Part shown: positions 9,724 through 19,485 of the stretch, one piece after another
Position numbering within the stretch: the stretch's first letter is position 1
Layout of the letters: each line of letters starts with the position of its first letter
From: Paraburkholderia atlantica
GTDB lineage: Bacteria; Pseudomonadota; Gammaproteobacteria; Burkholderiales; Burkholderiaceae
Direction of reading: 5' to 3'
Length of the DNA stretch: 64,000 nt
Assembly (NCBI RefSeq): GCF_009362785.1
Contig: NZ_WHNQ01000007.1
Coordinates: 248,001-312,000, forward strand
Made by a program: the position numbers and the translations under genes
Notes under the pieces: generated by a model
What the model was told of the DNA's origin: nothing
Databases searched by the model: none
What the model saw: only the letters and a program-made list of their open reading frames with translations

Positions 9724-9752
9724 AAAAGCCCCGCTTTCGCGGGGCTTTTTTT
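9724..9752 (+). terminator. Strong rho-independent terminator
   Basis: A perfect stem AAAAGCCCCGC / GCGGGGCTTTT with a four-base TTTC loop is followed by a T run. It lies 37 bases after the small His-rich gene and ends its transcript. The A/T flanks make it potentially bidirectional, so it could also stop read-through from the leftward hut operon. Confidence 0.9.
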
Positions 9753-9930
9753 CATGGCGCGCCGCGTCGTGAAACAGCCGGCGCACGATACGCTGTGCGC
9801 GCTCGACGCCCAAACCATTCCATATCATCGCGCCGATAGGCAATCACGGACACATGCTGTTACACCTTCGCGATCCGCTGACCAATGCACCCCGACGCGG
9901 TCTTCGCGGCACCCGTCAGACACCGCTGCG

Positions 9931-10743
9931 TCAGGCCGCTTTCACGCGAGCGAGAGCCGTCGTCACCAGCGCTTCGAGCAGCGGCGTGACCTTCGCGGCG
10001 AGGTCTTCATCGTATGCATAAGGCAAGCGCTCCTCCATGTACGTGATCTGCGACAGCTCGAGTTGCACCGCATGCACGCCCTCTTCGGGTTGACCGTATT
10101 GCCGCGTGATGTAGCCGCCCTTGAAGCGGCCATTCGCGACCGCCGTATAGCCGCCGTGGCGCTCGACCAGCGCGGCCAGTTCGTCGGCCAGGCCCGGCGC
10201 CGCGCTCGCTCCGTTCGACGTGCCGAAGTTGAAGTCCGGCAGACGTCCGTCGAAAAATCGCGGCACGCGCGAGCGGATCGAATGCGCTTCCCACAGCAGC
10301 ACCTTGCCGTGCTTCGCCTTCAGCGCCGCGAGCTCGCCGGTGAGCGCGTCGTGATACGGCTTCCAGTACGCATCGCGCCGGCGCGCGACTTCGGCGTCAT
10401 CGGGCAGATGGCCGTCGCGATAAAGCGGCTCCTTGTCGAACGTATCGACCGGCAAGAGACCCGTGGTGTCCTGCCCCGGGTACAGGTTCGCACCGTCGGG
10501 CGGACGGTTCAGGTCGATCACGTAGCGCGCGTAGGTAGGCGTCAGGAACGACGCGCCGAGAACCTTCGCGAATGCGTAAAGGCGATCGAGATGCCAGTCG
10601 CAATCGTCGGTGCGTTGCGCGACCGGCGTCATCGTCGCGGCGATGTCGGCGGGGATTTGCGTGCCCAGATGCGGGATCGAGATCAGCAGCGGCAGGCTTC
10701 CCTGATGCAGCGAGAAAACCGGCGTGAGGTTCGAAGCAGTCAT
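9931..10743 (-). CDS. hutG: N-formylglutamate amidohydrolase
   Basis: This enzyme hydrolyses N-formyl-L-glutamate to glutamate and formate, the last step of the five-step histidine degradation route. It has 270 residues. The N-terminal half shows ISIPHLGTQIP, YARYVIDLNRPP and LLWEAHSIRSRVP, and the C-terminal half GRFKGGYITRQYGQPEEGVH and LELSQITYMEE, all in line with the FGase family (metal site built from His, Glu and Asp residues). It is the last gene of the leftward hut operon, 50 bases after hutF. Together with HutF it shows that this organism uses the formylglutamate branch rather than direct formimidoylglutamate hydrolysis. Confidence 0.93.
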   Translation of the reverse strand: MTASNLTPVFSLHQGSLPLLISIPHLGTQIPADIAATMTPVAQRTDDCDWHLDRLYAFAKVLGASFLTPTYARYVIDLNRPPDGANLYPGQDTTGLLPVDTFDKEPLYRDGHLPDDAEVARRRDAYWKPYHDALTGELAALKAKHGKVLLWEAHSIRSRVPRFFDGRLPDFNFGTSNGASAAPGLADELAALVERHGGYTAVANGRFKGGYITRQYGQPEEGVHAVQLELSQITYMEERLPYAYDEDLAAKVTPLLEALVTTALARVKAA

Positions 10744-10793
10744 GTCAGTCCGGAATCATTGGGATCGGAGAATCGGGTCAGTGGTGATCGCCG

Positions 10794-12179
10794 CTATTTG
10801 AGCAGTTCCGCGAGCGCCGCGCGATAGCGCGCATATGCACCCTCTTCGTCGCGATGCCGGCGATCGTCGACGACCTTGATGCCGCCCGCATAGACGTCGC
10901 GGATCGGCGTATCGCCGTGCTCGCAGAATACAACGCCCGACAGCCACGCTTCTCGCTCGTGCTCGGCGATGCTCGAATGCTCGGCGTCGAGCACGAGCCA
11001 GTCCGCGCGATGGCCGGGCTGCAACGCGCCGACCGCGCGGCCGGTTGCGCGCGCGCCGCCGTCGAGCGCCGCCGCATACAGGCGGTCCGCGACATGCGGA
11101 GCCTGCGCCGACGCCAGCACGTTGCGCTGCCGGCGCGTCAGGCGCTGGCCGTATTCGAGCAGACGCAACTCGGCGCGCCAGTCGACGCCGATATGGCTAT
11201 CCGAGCCGACGCCGATGCGGCCGTGCGCGTCGAGATAGTCGTGCGCGGGGAAAATGCCGTCGCCGAGATTGGCCTCGGTGGTCAGACACAAACCCGCGAC
11301 CGCGCCGCTTTTCGCGAGCGCGAGTGTTTCGTTCGCATCGACATGGGTCGCATGCACGAGACACCAGCGGCTGTCCACGTCGAATCGATCGAGCAGCCAT
11401 TGCACCGGCCGCGCGCCTTCGGTTTCGATGCACGCATCGACCTCGGCGGTCTGTTCGGCGATATGGATATGCACGGGCGCGCTCGCGTCGATGCCGCTAA
11501 GCAGCGCGCGCAACGATGCCTCCGACACCGCGCGCAGCGAATGCGGCGCCACACCGTAACGCAGTGCCGCGTGTTCGGGGCGCGCGGCGCGCAGCGTGCC
11601 GAGCAGATCGAGCAGGCTTTCCGGCGTATTGATGAAGCGCCGCTGATCGTCGCGCGGCGCACGCGCGCCGAAGCCGCTGTACTGATACAGCACCGGCAGC
11701 ATCGTGATGCCGATACCGCTCGCCGCTGCCGCGTCCACCACACGCTGTGCAAGCTCGGCCTGATTCGCGTAGCGCTGGCCGTCCTGTGCGTGATGCACGT
11801 AGTGGAACTCGCACACCGACGTATAGCCCGCCTTCAGCATTTCGATGTAAAGCCACTGCGCGACGCTCGCGAGGCCTTCCGGCGTGATGCGCGCGGCAAA
11901 GCGATACATCAGGTCGCGCCACGACCAGAAGTTATCGGTCGCGTTGGCGCGATATTCGGTGAGCCCCGCCATCGCGCGCTGAAACGCGTGCGAGTGAAGG
12001 TTGGGCATGCCAGGCATCAGCGGACCTGCCGCTTTCGGCACACCCGCCGGCGCTTCGGGTTGATCCGGCATGACGGCGCGCAGCGTGCCGCGTGCGTCCC
12101 ATTCGAGCAGCACGTTGCGGCGCCAGCCCTCGGGCAGATACGCGTCGGCGGCGAACAACGATTGATTGGATTGCGTCAT
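10794..12179 (-). CDS. hutF: Formimidoylglutamate deiminase
   Basis: This enzyme converts N-formimidoyl-L-glutamate to N-formyl-L-glutamate and ammonia. It belongs to the amidohydrolase superfamily, 461 residues. Metal-ligand blocks are visible: MPNLHSHAFQRAMAGLTEY near residue 60, LVHATHVDAN in the C-terminal half, and IGVGSDSHIGVDWRAELRLL with the late catalytic Asp. The start at 12179 places MTQSNQSLFAADAYLPEGW as the N-terminus, normal for the family. It lies 21 bases after hutI and feeds HutG directly. Confidence 0.94.
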   Translation of the reverse strand: MTQSNQSLFAADAYLPEGWRRNVLLEWDARGTLRAVMPDQPEAPAGVPKAAGPLMPGMPNLHSHAFQRAMAGLTEYRANATDNFWSWRDLMYRFAARITPEGLASVAQWLYIEMLKAGYTSVCEFHYVHHAQDGQRYANQAELAQRVVDAAAASGIGITMLPVLYQYSGFGARAPRDDQRRFINTPESLLDLLGTLRAARPEHAALRYGVAPHSLRAVSEASLRALLSGIDASAPVHIHIAEQTAEVDACIETEGARPVQWLLDRFDVDSRWCLVHATHVDANETLALAKSGAVAGLCLTTEANLGDGIFPAHDYLDAHGRIGVGSDSHIGVDWRAELRLLEYGQRLTRRQRNVLASAQAPHVADRLYAAALDGGARATGRAVGALQPGHRADWLVLDAEHSSIAEHEREAWLSGVVFCEHGDTPIRDVYAGGIKVVDDRRHRDEEGAYARYRAALAELLK

Positions 12180-12200
12180 CTCTCAGGTTCTAGTTCCGGT

Positions 12201-13430
12201 TCAGGTCACACTCGACTCGCGCCGCGTATAAACGGTTTCGCCCGCGCGCACGACACGCGAGCACAGCGGCCGGCCAATCCAGTAAGCGAGCTCGGCCAGC
12301 GAATCGACCGACCACACCGCGAAGTCGGCCGCGCGACCGGCTTGCAGCGCGCCGTGCCGATCGCTGTTGCCGAGGGCGCGCGCCGCATGCGTGGTCACGC
12401 CTTGCAGCACCTCGGGCACGGTCATGCGAAACAGCGTGCTCGCCATGTTCATCATCAGCAGCAACGAAGTCGCCGGCGACGTGCCCGGGTTGCTGTCGGT
12501 CGAGATTGCGATCGGCACCTCGTAGCGCCGCAGCAGTTCGAGCGGCGGCAACTGCGTCTCGCGGATGAAGTAGTACGCGCCCGGCAGCAGCACCGCGACG
12601 GTGCCCGCTTCCTTCATCGCGGCGACGCCGGCTTCGTCGAGAAACTCCAGGTGATCGGCCGACAGCGCGCGATGCCGCGCCGCGAGCGCGGTGCCGCCGC
12701 CGTTCGACAACTGCTCGGCGTGCATCTTGACCGGCAGCTTGTAGCGCGCGGCCGCGTTGAACACACGCTCGCTTTGCTCCAGCGAAAAACCGATGCGCTC
12801 GCAGAACACGTCGACCGCATCGACGAGGCCTTCGTCCGCGAGCGCGGGCAGCATCGTGTTGCAGACTTCGTCGATATACGCGTCGGCACGGCCCGCGAAT
12901 TCGGGCGGCAGCGCGTGCGCGCCGAGAAACGTCGTATAGACCGTGACCGGATAGCGCTCGCCGAGTTGTCGCGCGACGCGCAGCATCTTGCGCTCGCTCG
13001 CGAGGTCGAGGCCGTAGCCCGATTTGATTTCGATCGCCGTCACGCCTTCGGCGAGCAGCGGTTCGAGCCGCGCCGCCGCTTGCGTGAACAGCGACGCTTC
13101 GTCCGCCGCGCGCGTCGCGCGCACCGTCGACACGATGCCGCCGCCCTGTCGCGCGATTTCTTCGTAGCTGACGCCCGCGAGCCGTTGCGCGAATTCGTCG
13201 GCGCGCTGGCCGCCATACACGAGGTGCGTATGACAATCGATCAGGCCCGGCGTCACCCACGCGCCGCGCAGCTCTTCGCGCGGCCATCCGGCATATTGCG
13301 CGGGCAAATCGGCGAACGCGCCGAGCCACGCGATACGGCCGTCTTCGACGGCGATCGCGGCGTCGGCAAGCGTGTGGCGAGGATCGCCCTGCGGGCACAA
13401 GTTCAGGTGATGCCAGACGGTTTGCTTCAT
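12201..13430 (-). CDS. hutI: Imidazolonepropionase
   Basis: This zinc-dependent amidohydrolase opens the imidazolone ring of 4-imidazolone-5-propanoate to give formimidoylglutamate, the third step of histidine breakdown. Its 409 residues are typical. The metal site HxH is seen in [19 protein letters not shown] near residue 70, with [17 protein letters not shown], a His in MHAEQLSN, and a C-terminal Asp in [12 protein letters not shown]. It overlaps no neighbour, and lies 84 bases after hutD and 21 before hutF in the operon. Confidence 0.96.
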   Translation of the reverse strand: MKQTVWHHLNLCPQGDPRHTLADAAIAVEDGRIAWLGAFADLPAQYAGWPREELRGAWVTPGLIDCHTHLVYGGQRADEFAQRLAGVSYEEIARQGGGIVSTVRATRAADEASLFTQAAARLEPLLAEGVTAIEIKSGYGLDLASERKMLRVARQLGERYPVTVYTTFLGAHALPPEFAGRADAYIDEVCNTMLPALADEGLVDAVDVFCERIGFSLEQSERVFNAAARYKLPVKMHAEQLSNGGGTALAARHRALSADHLEFLDEAGVAAMKEAGTVAVLLPGAYYFIRETQLPPLELLRRYEVPIAISTDSNPGTSPATSLLLMMNMASTLFRMTVPEVLQGVTTHAARALGNSDRHGALQAGRAADFAVWSVDSLAELAYWIGRPLCSRVVRAGETVYTRRESSVT

Positions 13431-13514
13431 CGCGTGCTCTTTGCCGCTCGTTGCGTGTCTGTGGATGGGTTGGCCGTGATGGAGCGCATGCGCTGTCCGA
13501 TCACGGTTGAATCG

Positions 13515-14144
13515 TCATCGCGTGTAGCGGATCGTGATCGCAAGCACGGCGCCATCGCCCGTTAGCGTGCAAGCGAGCGCGTTCGGCCCGTCGACGCGCA
13601 ACGTATCGCCGGTGTCGAGCCGCACCGTTTGCGCGTGATCCGGCGCCAACGCGACCGTAACCGCGCCGCCCGCGCAAAACAGCAGCGCCACGTCGCCGTC
13701 GAGCACGCGCGGCGCGTCCTGCTTCGCGCCGACACGCCACACGTCCAAGTCGCCCTGCGCCACGTCGCGCCGCACCATCAGGTTGAAGTCGCGCGTCGCG
13801 CCGTCGACGAGCCTTGCGTCGATGCGCGTCTCGCCGTCAAAGCGCGCGATGTCGAGCGGCTGCCGCAACACATGCGTCGACACGACGCCGGCGTCGCCGA
13901 GCTCATCGAGCAGCATGCCCGCGCCAGACAGCAACACGAGCGTGCGGTCGACGCAGTCGAAACGCGAGAACGGCCCGGCCTGCGCGACATCGGCGACGCT
14001 CACGCGCCACACGAAATGGCCGCTCGCCGCGCCCTGGCCGCCGCGCTGCGACGGAAACGCCGCGACTTCGCGCGTAACGCCGCCGCCGTTTTTCCACGGC
14101 GCCGCCACGAGCTCGGCGCCGCGAATCAACGTGACGTTTGCCAT
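13515..14144 (-). CDS. hutD: HutD family protein
   Basis: HutD is a cupin-like protein found in hut operons, proposed in Pseudomonas to limit excess histidine flux. It is not an enzyme of the pathway. The start at 14144 (MANVTLIRGAELVAAPWKNG) matches the family opening, including the characteristic PWKNGGGVTREVA. An in-frame GTG at 14171, two bases after the hutU stop, is an alternative that would add nine residues. The 209-residue length is usual. A central FSRFDCVDRTLVLLSGAGMLL segment and C-terminal beta strands fit a bicupin. Confidence 0.88.
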   Translation of the reverse strand: MANVTLIRGAELVAAPWKNGGGVTREVAAFPSQRGGQGAASGHFVWRVSVADVAQAGPFSRFDCVDRTLVLLSGAGMLLDELGDAGVVSTHVLRQPLDIARFDGETRIDARLVDGATRDFNLMVRRDVAQGDLDVWRVGAKQDAPRVLDGDVALLFCAGGAVTVALAPDHAQTVRLDTGDTLRVDGPNALACTLTGDGAVLAITIRYTR

Positions 14145-14173
14145 GTCGCCAGCGTGGTTGGCCTGGGTCACGA

Positions 14174-15862
14174 TCAGCGGCCCAGCATCGGCAGATTGAG
14201 ACCCGCCTCGCGTGCGGTTTGTTGCGCGAGTTCATAACCCGCATCCGCGTGACGCATCACGCCGGTGGCCGGATCGTTCAGCAGCACACGGCCGAGGCGC
14301 TGGTGCGCGGCTTCGGTGCCGTCCGCGACGATCACGACGCCCGAGTGCTGCGAGAAGCCCATGCCGACGCCGCCGCCGTGATGCAGCGACACCCACGACG
14401 CACCGCCCGCCGTGTTCAGCAGCGCGTTCAGCAGCGGCCAGTCGCTGACCGCGTCCGAGCCGTCCTTCATCGATTCGGTTTCGCGGTTCGGGCTCGCGAC
14501 CGAGCCCGTGTCGAGATGATCGCGGCCGATCACGATCGGCGCCTTCAGCTCGCCATTCTTGACCATTTCATTGAACGCCTGACCGAGACGATAACGATCC
14601 TTCACCCCGACCCAGCAGATCCGCGCCGGCAGACCTTGGAACGCGATGCGCTCGCGCGCCATATCGAGCCAGTTGTGCAGATGCGGATCGTCGGGGATCA
14701 GTTCCTTGACCTTCGCATCGGTCTTGTAGATGTCCTCGGGATCTCCCGACAGCGCGACCCAGCGGAACGGCCCCTTGCCTTCGCAGAACAGCGGGCGGAT
14801 ATACGCCGGCACGAAGCCGGGGAAATCGAATGCATTTTCCACGCCCATTTCGAGCGCCATCTGACGGATGTTGTTGCCGTAGTCGAGCGTGGCCGCGCCG
14901 CGTTCCTGCAACGTCAACATCGCCTGCACCTGCCTCGCCATCGACTGTTTGGCCGGCGTGACGATACTGTCCGGCGCGGTCTTCTGACGCTCGCGCCAGT
15001 CTTCCACCGTCCAGCCCTGCGGCAGGTAGCCGTGGATCGGATCGTGCGCGCTGGTCTGGTCGGTCACGCAGTCCGGCGTGATGCCGCGCGCGACGCATTC
15101 GGCGAACACGTCGGCGGCATTGCCGAGCAGGCCGACCGAAATCGGCGTGCCGGTCTTCTTCGCTTCGTCGAGCATCGCGAGCGCTTCATCGAGCGTCTTC
15201 GCTTTTCTGTCGACGTAGCGCGTCTTCAGACGGAAGTCGATGCGCGTCTCGTCGCATTCCACCGCGATCATCGAGAAACCCGCCATCGTCGCCGCAAGCG
15301 GCTGCGCGCCGCCCATGCCGCCGAGACCGCCGGTCAGAATCCAGCGGCCCTTCGGGTCACCGTTGAAGTGCTCGTTCGCGACCGCGAAGAAGGTCTCGTA
15401 GGTGCCCTGCACGATGCCCTGGCTGCCGATGTAGATCCAGCTGCCCGCGGTCATCTGGCCGTACATCATCAGGCCCTTGCGGTCGAGTTCGTGGAAGTGC
15501 TCCCACGTCGCCCAATGCGGCACGAGGTTCGAATTCGCGAGCAGCACGCGCGGCGCGTCCGCATGCGTGCGGAACACGCCGACCGGCTTGCCCGATTGAA
15601 TCAGCAGCGTTTCGTCTTCGTTCAAATCCTTCAGCGACGCGAGGATCTGGTCGAAGCAATCCCAGTTGCGCGCGGCGCGGCCGATGCCGCCGTACACGAC
15701 GAGCGCGTGCGGGTGCTCGGCGACTTCGGGGTCCAGATTGTTCTGGATCATCCGGTACGCGGCTTCCGCGATCCAGGTCTTGCAGGTCTTTTCCGCGCCG
15801 CGCGGTGCGCGGATCGTGCGAGTCGGATCAAGACGCGGATCGATGTGTTTCGGATTGTTCAT
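14174..15862 (-). CDS. hutU: Urocanate hydratase
   Basis: This enzyme converts urocanate to 4-imidazolone-5-propanoate using tightly bound NAD as an electrophile, the second step of histidine breakdown. Its 562 residues are normal. The NAD-binding region [20 protein letters not shown] and the [20 protein letters not shown] segment are clear, as is [20 protein letters not shown] near the C-terminus. The N-terminus starts [20 protein letters not shown]. It lies 78 bases after hutC and just before hutD. Confidence 0.97.
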   Translation of the reverse strand: MNNPKHIDPRLDPTRTIRAPRGAEKTCKTWIAEAAYRMIQNNLDPEVAEHPHALVVYGGIGRAARNWDCFDQILASLKDLNEDETLLIQSGKPVGVFRTHADAPRVLLANSNLVPHWATWEHFHELDRKGLMMYGQMTAGSWIYIGSQGIVQGTYETFFAVANEHFNGDPKGRWILTGGLGGMGGAQPLAATMAGFSMIAVECDETRIDFRLKTRYVDRKAKTLDEALAMLDEAKKTGTPISVGLLGNAADVFAECVARGITPDCVTDQTSAHDPIHGYLPQGWTVEDWRERQKTAPDSIVTPAKQSMARQVQAMLTLQERGAATLDYGNNIRQMALEMGVENAFDFPGFVPAYIRPLFCEGKGPFRWVALSGDPEDIYKTDAKVKELIPDDPHLHNWLDMARERIAFQGLPARICWVGVKDRYRLGQAFNEMVKNGELKAPIVIGRDHLDTGSVASPNRETESMKDGSDAVSDWPLLNALLNTAGGASWVSLHHGGGVGMGFSQHSGVVIVADGTEAAHQRLGRVLLNDPATGVMRHADAGYELAQQTAREAGLNLPMLGR

Positions 15863-15940
15863 GGTGTCCCTCGGAATGCGGAAGATGTTCGATAAAGATT
15901 CGGCGAAGACGAAAAAGCGCGAAAAGGCGAAAACGCGAAT

Positions 15941-16636
15941 TCAGAAATGCCCAGTGAAGCGGTAACGGGTGCCCGGGTGCCACAGGTTCGCGATCGAGGC
16001 GACCGCGCCTTGCGACCACGTGCGCCGATGCAGCACCAGACACGGCTCGCGTTCACTCATGTTCAACAGCTCGCGCGTGATGTCGTCGGCGGCGAGCGCC
16101 TCGATGCGGTACTCGACGCGCTGCAGCGGCGCGACGCGCACGAGGTACTGGTTCGGCGTCGTGTTCGTGAAGTCCTGCAACCCGTATTCGGGCGCGACGG
16201 CCGGATTGACCCAGCGTTCCTCCAACTGCACCGGCTCGTCGTTTTCGAAATGCAGCAGACGCGAATGAAACACGGGGCTGCCCGCGCTCACCTGCATCTC
16301 TTCGGCGAGCGCCGCATCGGCGATGCTGGCGCCGATGTTCAGCACCTTCGCCTGATAGCGGTGACCGCGCGCAACGATTTCATCGGAGATGCTGCGGATC
16401 GCCACCAACGTCGACTCGTACTTGGGCCGCGCGACGAAAGTCCCCGAGCCTTGTACGCGTGTCAGCACCTGCTCCGAGGTCAGCTCGCGCAACGCACGAT
16501 TGACCGTCATGCGCGCGACGCTGAACTCGCGCGCAAGCTCGTTTTCGGAGGGCACCTGATCGCCTTCGGCCCACTCGCCCGCATGAATGCGCGCGAGGAT
16601 GAAGTCCTTGATGCCCTGATAGGCGGGTGCGTTCAT
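15941..16636 (-). CDS. hutC: Histidine utilization repressor (GntR/HutC family)
   Basis: This is a transcriptional repressor that releases DNA on binding urocanate, and it controls the hut genes. It has 231 residues from the ATG at 16636 (MNAPAYQGIKDFILARIHAG). The longer in-frame reading starts at a TTG and is not needed. The N-terminal winged helix shows VPSENELAREFSVARMTVNR and the TRVQGSGTFVA wing. The C-terminal part is a UTRA domain, ending with LHRRTWSQGAVASIANLWHP before GTRYRFTGHF. It is the second gene of the operon, 25 bases after hutH, so it is inside the operon it should repress and is expected to be autoregulated through the operators before hutH. Confidence 0.95.
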   Translation of the reverse strand: MNAPAYQGIKDFILARIHAGEWAEGDQVPSENELAREFSVARMTVNRALRELTSEQVLTRVQGSGTFVARPKYESTLVAIRSISDEIVARGHRYQAKVLNIGASIADAALAEEMQVSAGSPVFHSRLLHFENDEPVQLEERWVNPAVAPEYGLQDFTNTTPNQYLVRVAPLQRVEYRIEALAADDITRELLNMSEREPCLVLHRRTWSQGAVASIANLWHPGTRYRFTGHF

Positions 16637-16661
16637 TGTTGTGATCCGCGCTCTCGACAAT

Positions 16662-18182
16662 TCACTGTTCCGACACGAACGAGAACGGGCTCAGCTTCGC
16701 GACCGCGCCGGCCTGCACGAGCTTCGTGACCGCCGCGATGTCCGGTGCGAAGTAGTGATCGAGCTCGTAGTGCGCAACGTCCTTGCGCACGAGGTCCATC
16801 ACCTTCTGCAGACTCGGGCTGGTCTTGTGCGGCGCGCGCAGATCGACGCCCTGGGCGGCGGCGAGCAGTTCGATCGACAGGATGTTCGCGGTGTTGTCGG
16901 CGATATCGCCGAGCTTGCGCGCGGCGAACGTCGCCATCGACACGTGGTCCTCCTGGTTCGCCGACGTAGGCAGCGAATCGACCGAGGCCGGATGCGCGAG
17001 CGTCTTGTTCTCCGACGCGAGCGCGGCGGCCGTCACGTGCGCGATCATGAAGCCGGAGTTCACGCCGCCATCCTTGACGAGGAACGGCGGCAGGCCCGAC
17101 AGCGTCGCGTCGATCAGGAGCGCGATGCGGCGTTCGGCGAGCGCGCCGATTTCCGACGCGGCGAGCGCGAGGTTGTCCGCCGCGAACGCGACCGGCTCGG
17201 CGTGGAAGTTGCCGCCCGACAGCACTTCGCCGGTGTCCGGGAAAATCAGCGGATTGTCGGAAACCGCGTTCGCTTCCCTCAGCAGCGTTTCGGCGGCCTG
17301 ACGCATCTGGTCGAGACACGCGCCCATCACCTGCGGCTGGCAGCGCAGGCTGTACGGGTCCTGCACCTTGTCGCAATCGGCGTGCGACACGTTGATCGCC
17401 GAGCCTTGCAGCAGCGAGCGATAAGCGGCCGCCGCGTCGATCTGGCCTTGATGGCCGCGCAGTTCGTGGATGCGCGCATCGAAGGGCTTGACCGAGCCCA
17501 TCGCCGCATCGACCGACAGCGCGCCGGCGACGAGCGCCGTGCGGAACAGGTCTTCGATCGCGAACATGTTGTACAGCGCGAGCGCGGTCGACGCCTGCGT
17601 ACCGTTCAGCAGCGCGAGACCTTCCTTCGCCTGCAGCGTCATCGGCTTCAGGCCGACGAGCGCGAGCCCTTCGGTGGCCGGCATGCGCTCGCCCTTTGCG
17701 AACACTTCGCCGACGCCGAGCAGGATCGCCGACATATGCGCGAGCGGCGCGAGGTCGCCCGAGGCGCCGACCGAGCCCTTGACCGGGATCACCGGCAGCA
17801 CGTCGGCGTTGAACAGCGCGATCAGCGCTTCCATCACTTCGCGGCGGATGCCCGAGTGGCCGCGGCCGAGGCTCGACAGCTTCAGCGCGATCAACAGACG
17901 CACGACCGGGCGCGACATCGGCTCGCCGACGCCGACCGCGTGCGACAGCACCAGATTGCGTTGCAGCAGTTCGAGCTGATCGCGCGGAATGTGCGTGCTG
18001 GCGAGGCGGCCAAAGCCGGTGTTGATGCCATAAGCCGGCTCGCCCTTGGCGGTGATGTCGGCGACGGCCTGCGCGCACGCGTCGATGGCGGCATGGCTCG
18101 CGGGATCGAGTTGCAGGGTGACCTGCTCGCGTGCGATCTGGCGCAGTTGCGGCAGGGTCAGGTAGCCGGGCTTCAGAATCAT
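16662..18182 (-). CDS. hutH: Histidine ammonia-lyase
   Basis: This first enzyme of histidine degradation removes ammonia to give urocanate. It has 506 residues. The Ala-Ser-Gly triad that cyclises to the MIO prosthetic group is seen in [20 protein letters not shown] near residue 143. [15 protein letters not shown] near 53 supplies the active-site Tyr, and [15 protein letters not shown] and [15 protein letters not shown] are also family blocks. The start [19 protein letters not shown] is usual. It is the first gene of the leftward hut operon, and HutC-type operators lie immediately upstream. Confidence 0.97.
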   Translation of the reverse strand: MILKPGYLTLPQLRQIAREQVTLQLDPASHAAIDACAQAVADITAKGEPAYGINTGFGRLASTHIPRDQLELLQRNLVLSHAVGVGEPMSRPVVRLLIALKLSSLGRGHSGIRREVMEALIALFNADVLPVIPVKGSVGASGDLAPLAHMSAILLGVGEVFAKGERMPATEGLALVGLKPMTLQAKEGLALLNGTQASTALALYNMFAIEDLFRTALVAGALSVDAAMGSVKPFDARIHELRGHQGQIDAAAAYRSLLQGSAINVSHADCDKVQDPYSLRCQPQVMGACLDQMRQAAETLLREANAVSDNPLIFPDTGEVLSGGNFHAEPVAFAADNLALAASEIGALAERRIALLIDATLSGLPPFLVKDGGVNSGFMIAHVTAAALASENKTLAHPASVDSLPTSANQEDHVSMATFAARKLGDIADNTANILSIELLAAAQGVDLRAPHKTSPSLQKVMDLVRKDVAHYELDHYFAPDIAAVTKLVQAGAVAKLSPFSFVSEQ

Positions 18183-18191
18183 AGTTGTCGT

Positions 18192-18205
18192 CCTGTCTAT
18201 ACAAG
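18192..18205. promoter_or_regulatory. HutC-type operator, proximal copy
   Basis: CCTGTCTATACAAG differs at two positions from the palindrome CTTGTATATACAAG and lies 10 bases upstream of the hutH ATG. HutC of pseudomonads is known to bind CTTGTATNTACAAG-like sites. A protein here would cover the ribosome-binding region or transcription start. It is the most degenerate of the three copies. Confidence 0.55.
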
Positions 18206-18229
18206 TTCAAATAAGTCTAGCCGGCGAGC

Positions 18230-18243
18230 CTTGTATATACAAC
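18230..18243. promoter_or_regulatory. HutC-type operator, central copy
   Basis: CTTGTATATACAAC is an almost perfect palindrome (TTGTATATACAA core) and fits the known HutC consensus with one mismatch. It lies 48 bases upstream of the hutH start, in the position expected to block the promoter of the hut operon. Confidence 0.8.
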
Positions 18244-18386
18244 TTGTTTTTCGAGATTTCGTGCCTGGGGATTTCCATTATTTGCCGCATGGCTCGGCGC
18301 GAAATCGGCACGTTTGGCCGTTGGCCGCATGTGGTGGATGCGGGACGCATCGGCTGGCGCAGGTCGGTCCTGTGGCTTAAACCACG

Positions 18387-18400
18387 GTTGTATATACACC
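18387..18400. promoter_or_regulatory. HutC-type operator, distal copy
   Basis: GGTTGTATATACACC keeps the TTGTATATACA core of the other two sites. It is about 160 bases upstream of the central copy, between the end of a LysR gene and hutH. It might allow looping or mark a second promoter. The assignment rests only on similarity to the nearer sites. Confidence 0.6.
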
Positions 18401-18458
18401 TTCGCGGCGCGGCTCGCCCGATATCTGAGTTATAGGAGAGAAGGCGCTGCGACGCGGA

Positions 18459-19382
18459 TCAGAGCTTGACCCGCGCCGCGATGAAATCGAGAAAGCACTG
18501 CACGCGCCCGGCGAGCGATGCGCTCTGGTAGTACACCGCATGCACCGGCTGCCGTTCGTCGACGAGCAGGTTGCCGAGAATCGGCACGAGGCGGTGCTCG
18601 CGCACGTCGGCGGCGGCCATGAAGTCGGCCAGACAGGCGATACCCCAGCCGGATAGCGCCAGTTGCCGCAAGGTTTCGCCGCTCGATGCGGTGATCGACG
18701 GTTCGATCTTCAGCAGCGCGGCTTCGTCCCGCTGCCCGTTGGCGCGCTTCGTTCCCCGGCCCCCTGCCGTCAACGGCCAGCGATTCAGATGCTCCGGCGC
18801 CGTAAAGCCGATCAGCCGATGCGCGCGCAACGCATCGAGCGTGGTCGGCTCGCCGTGCTCGGCCAGATACGCCGGGCTCGCGAGCACGCGCAGCCTGCTC
18901 TCGCCGAGCGCGCGCGCATGCAGCGTCGAATCCTGCAGCGCGCCGATCCGGATCGCGATGTCGACCTTCTGCTCGAGCAGATCGACGATCCGCTCGTTAC
19001 TGGTCAGTTCGAGCCGGATCTCCGGATACAGCGCCGAAAACGCGGTCATATGCGGCGCCACGCAATGCAGCATGAACGGCGACGCCGCATCGACGCGCAA
19101 GCGCCCCGACGGCCGTTCGCGGCCGCGCGCGACCGACTCCTCGGCCTCTTCGAGCGCGTCGAGAATCGCGCGGGCGCGCCGCAGGAACGCGTCGCCCTCC
19201 TCGGTCAGGTGCAGTCGCCGCGTCGTACGCCGCACCAGCGCGGTGTCGAGCTTCTGTTCGAGACGCGTGAGCGCGCGGCTCACGCCCGAGACGGTCTGAC
19301 CCAGCTTCTCTGCCGCCGCCGTGATCGAACCGCTGTCGATCACGGTGACGAACACCAGCAATTCGTCGGTGGAGGTTTTCAT
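18459..19382 (-). CDS. LysR family transcriptional regulator
   Basis: This is a 307-residue LysR regulator. The N-terminal winged helix reads DELLVFVTVIDSGSITAAAE and KLGQTVSGVSRALTRLEQKL, and the rest is the periplasmic-binding-like effector domain (RLRVDAASPFMLHCVAPHMT...). The ATG at 19382 (MKTSTDELLVF) is used because the longer frame starts with a TTG inside the palindrome described next. It is divergent from the epimerase-like gene at 19486, about 100 bases away, so it probably controls that gene. The C-terminal domain resembles the CrgA/AaeR-type subgroup with a conserved ADFMAA segment. The effector is unknown. Confidence 0.88.
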   Translation of the reverse strand: MKTSTDELLVFVTVIDSGSITAAAEKLGQTVSGVSRALTRLEQKLDTALVRRTTRRLHLTEEGDAFLRRARAILDALEEAEESVARGRERPSGRLRVDAASPFMLHCVAPHMTAFSALYPEIRLELTSNERIVDLLEQKVDIAIRIGALQDSTLHARALGESRLRVLASPAYLAEHGEPTTLDALRAHRLIGFTAPEHLNRWPLTAGGRGTKRANGQRDEAALLKIEPSITASSGETLRQLALSGWGIACLADFMAAADVREHRLVPILGNLLVDERQPVHAVYYQSASLAGRVQCFLDFIAARVKL

Positions 19383-19390
19383 TGTTGATT

Positions 19391-19410
19391 TCAAATCAAG
19401 ATTGATTTGA
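19391..19410. promoter_or_regulatory. Perfect palindrome between divergent LysR and epimerase genes
   Basis: TCAAATCAA, two bases GA, then TTGATTTGA is a perfect 9+9 inverted repeat eight bases upstream of the LysR start and 75 bases upstream of the epimerase start. It contains a T-N11-A LysR-type core. It is the likely binding site of the adjacent regulator, controlling its own gene and its divergent neighbour. Confidence 0.75.
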
Positions 19411-19485
19411 GACTAACACGCTTTTTGCGAGAATCCGCGCGAGCGATACTGCGTGCCTGTCTGGCATTTCCCTCAGGAGAACGTC

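Noticed and set aside
10854..13565. A 903-residue plus-strand open frame across the hut genes
   Set aside because: It is antisense to hutF and hutI, which match known enzymes in full. Long open antisense frames are common in GC-rich DNA.
14138..15895. A 585-residue plus-strand open frame opposite hutU
   Set aside because: It mirrors hutU and has an Arg/His-rich composition without any family motif.
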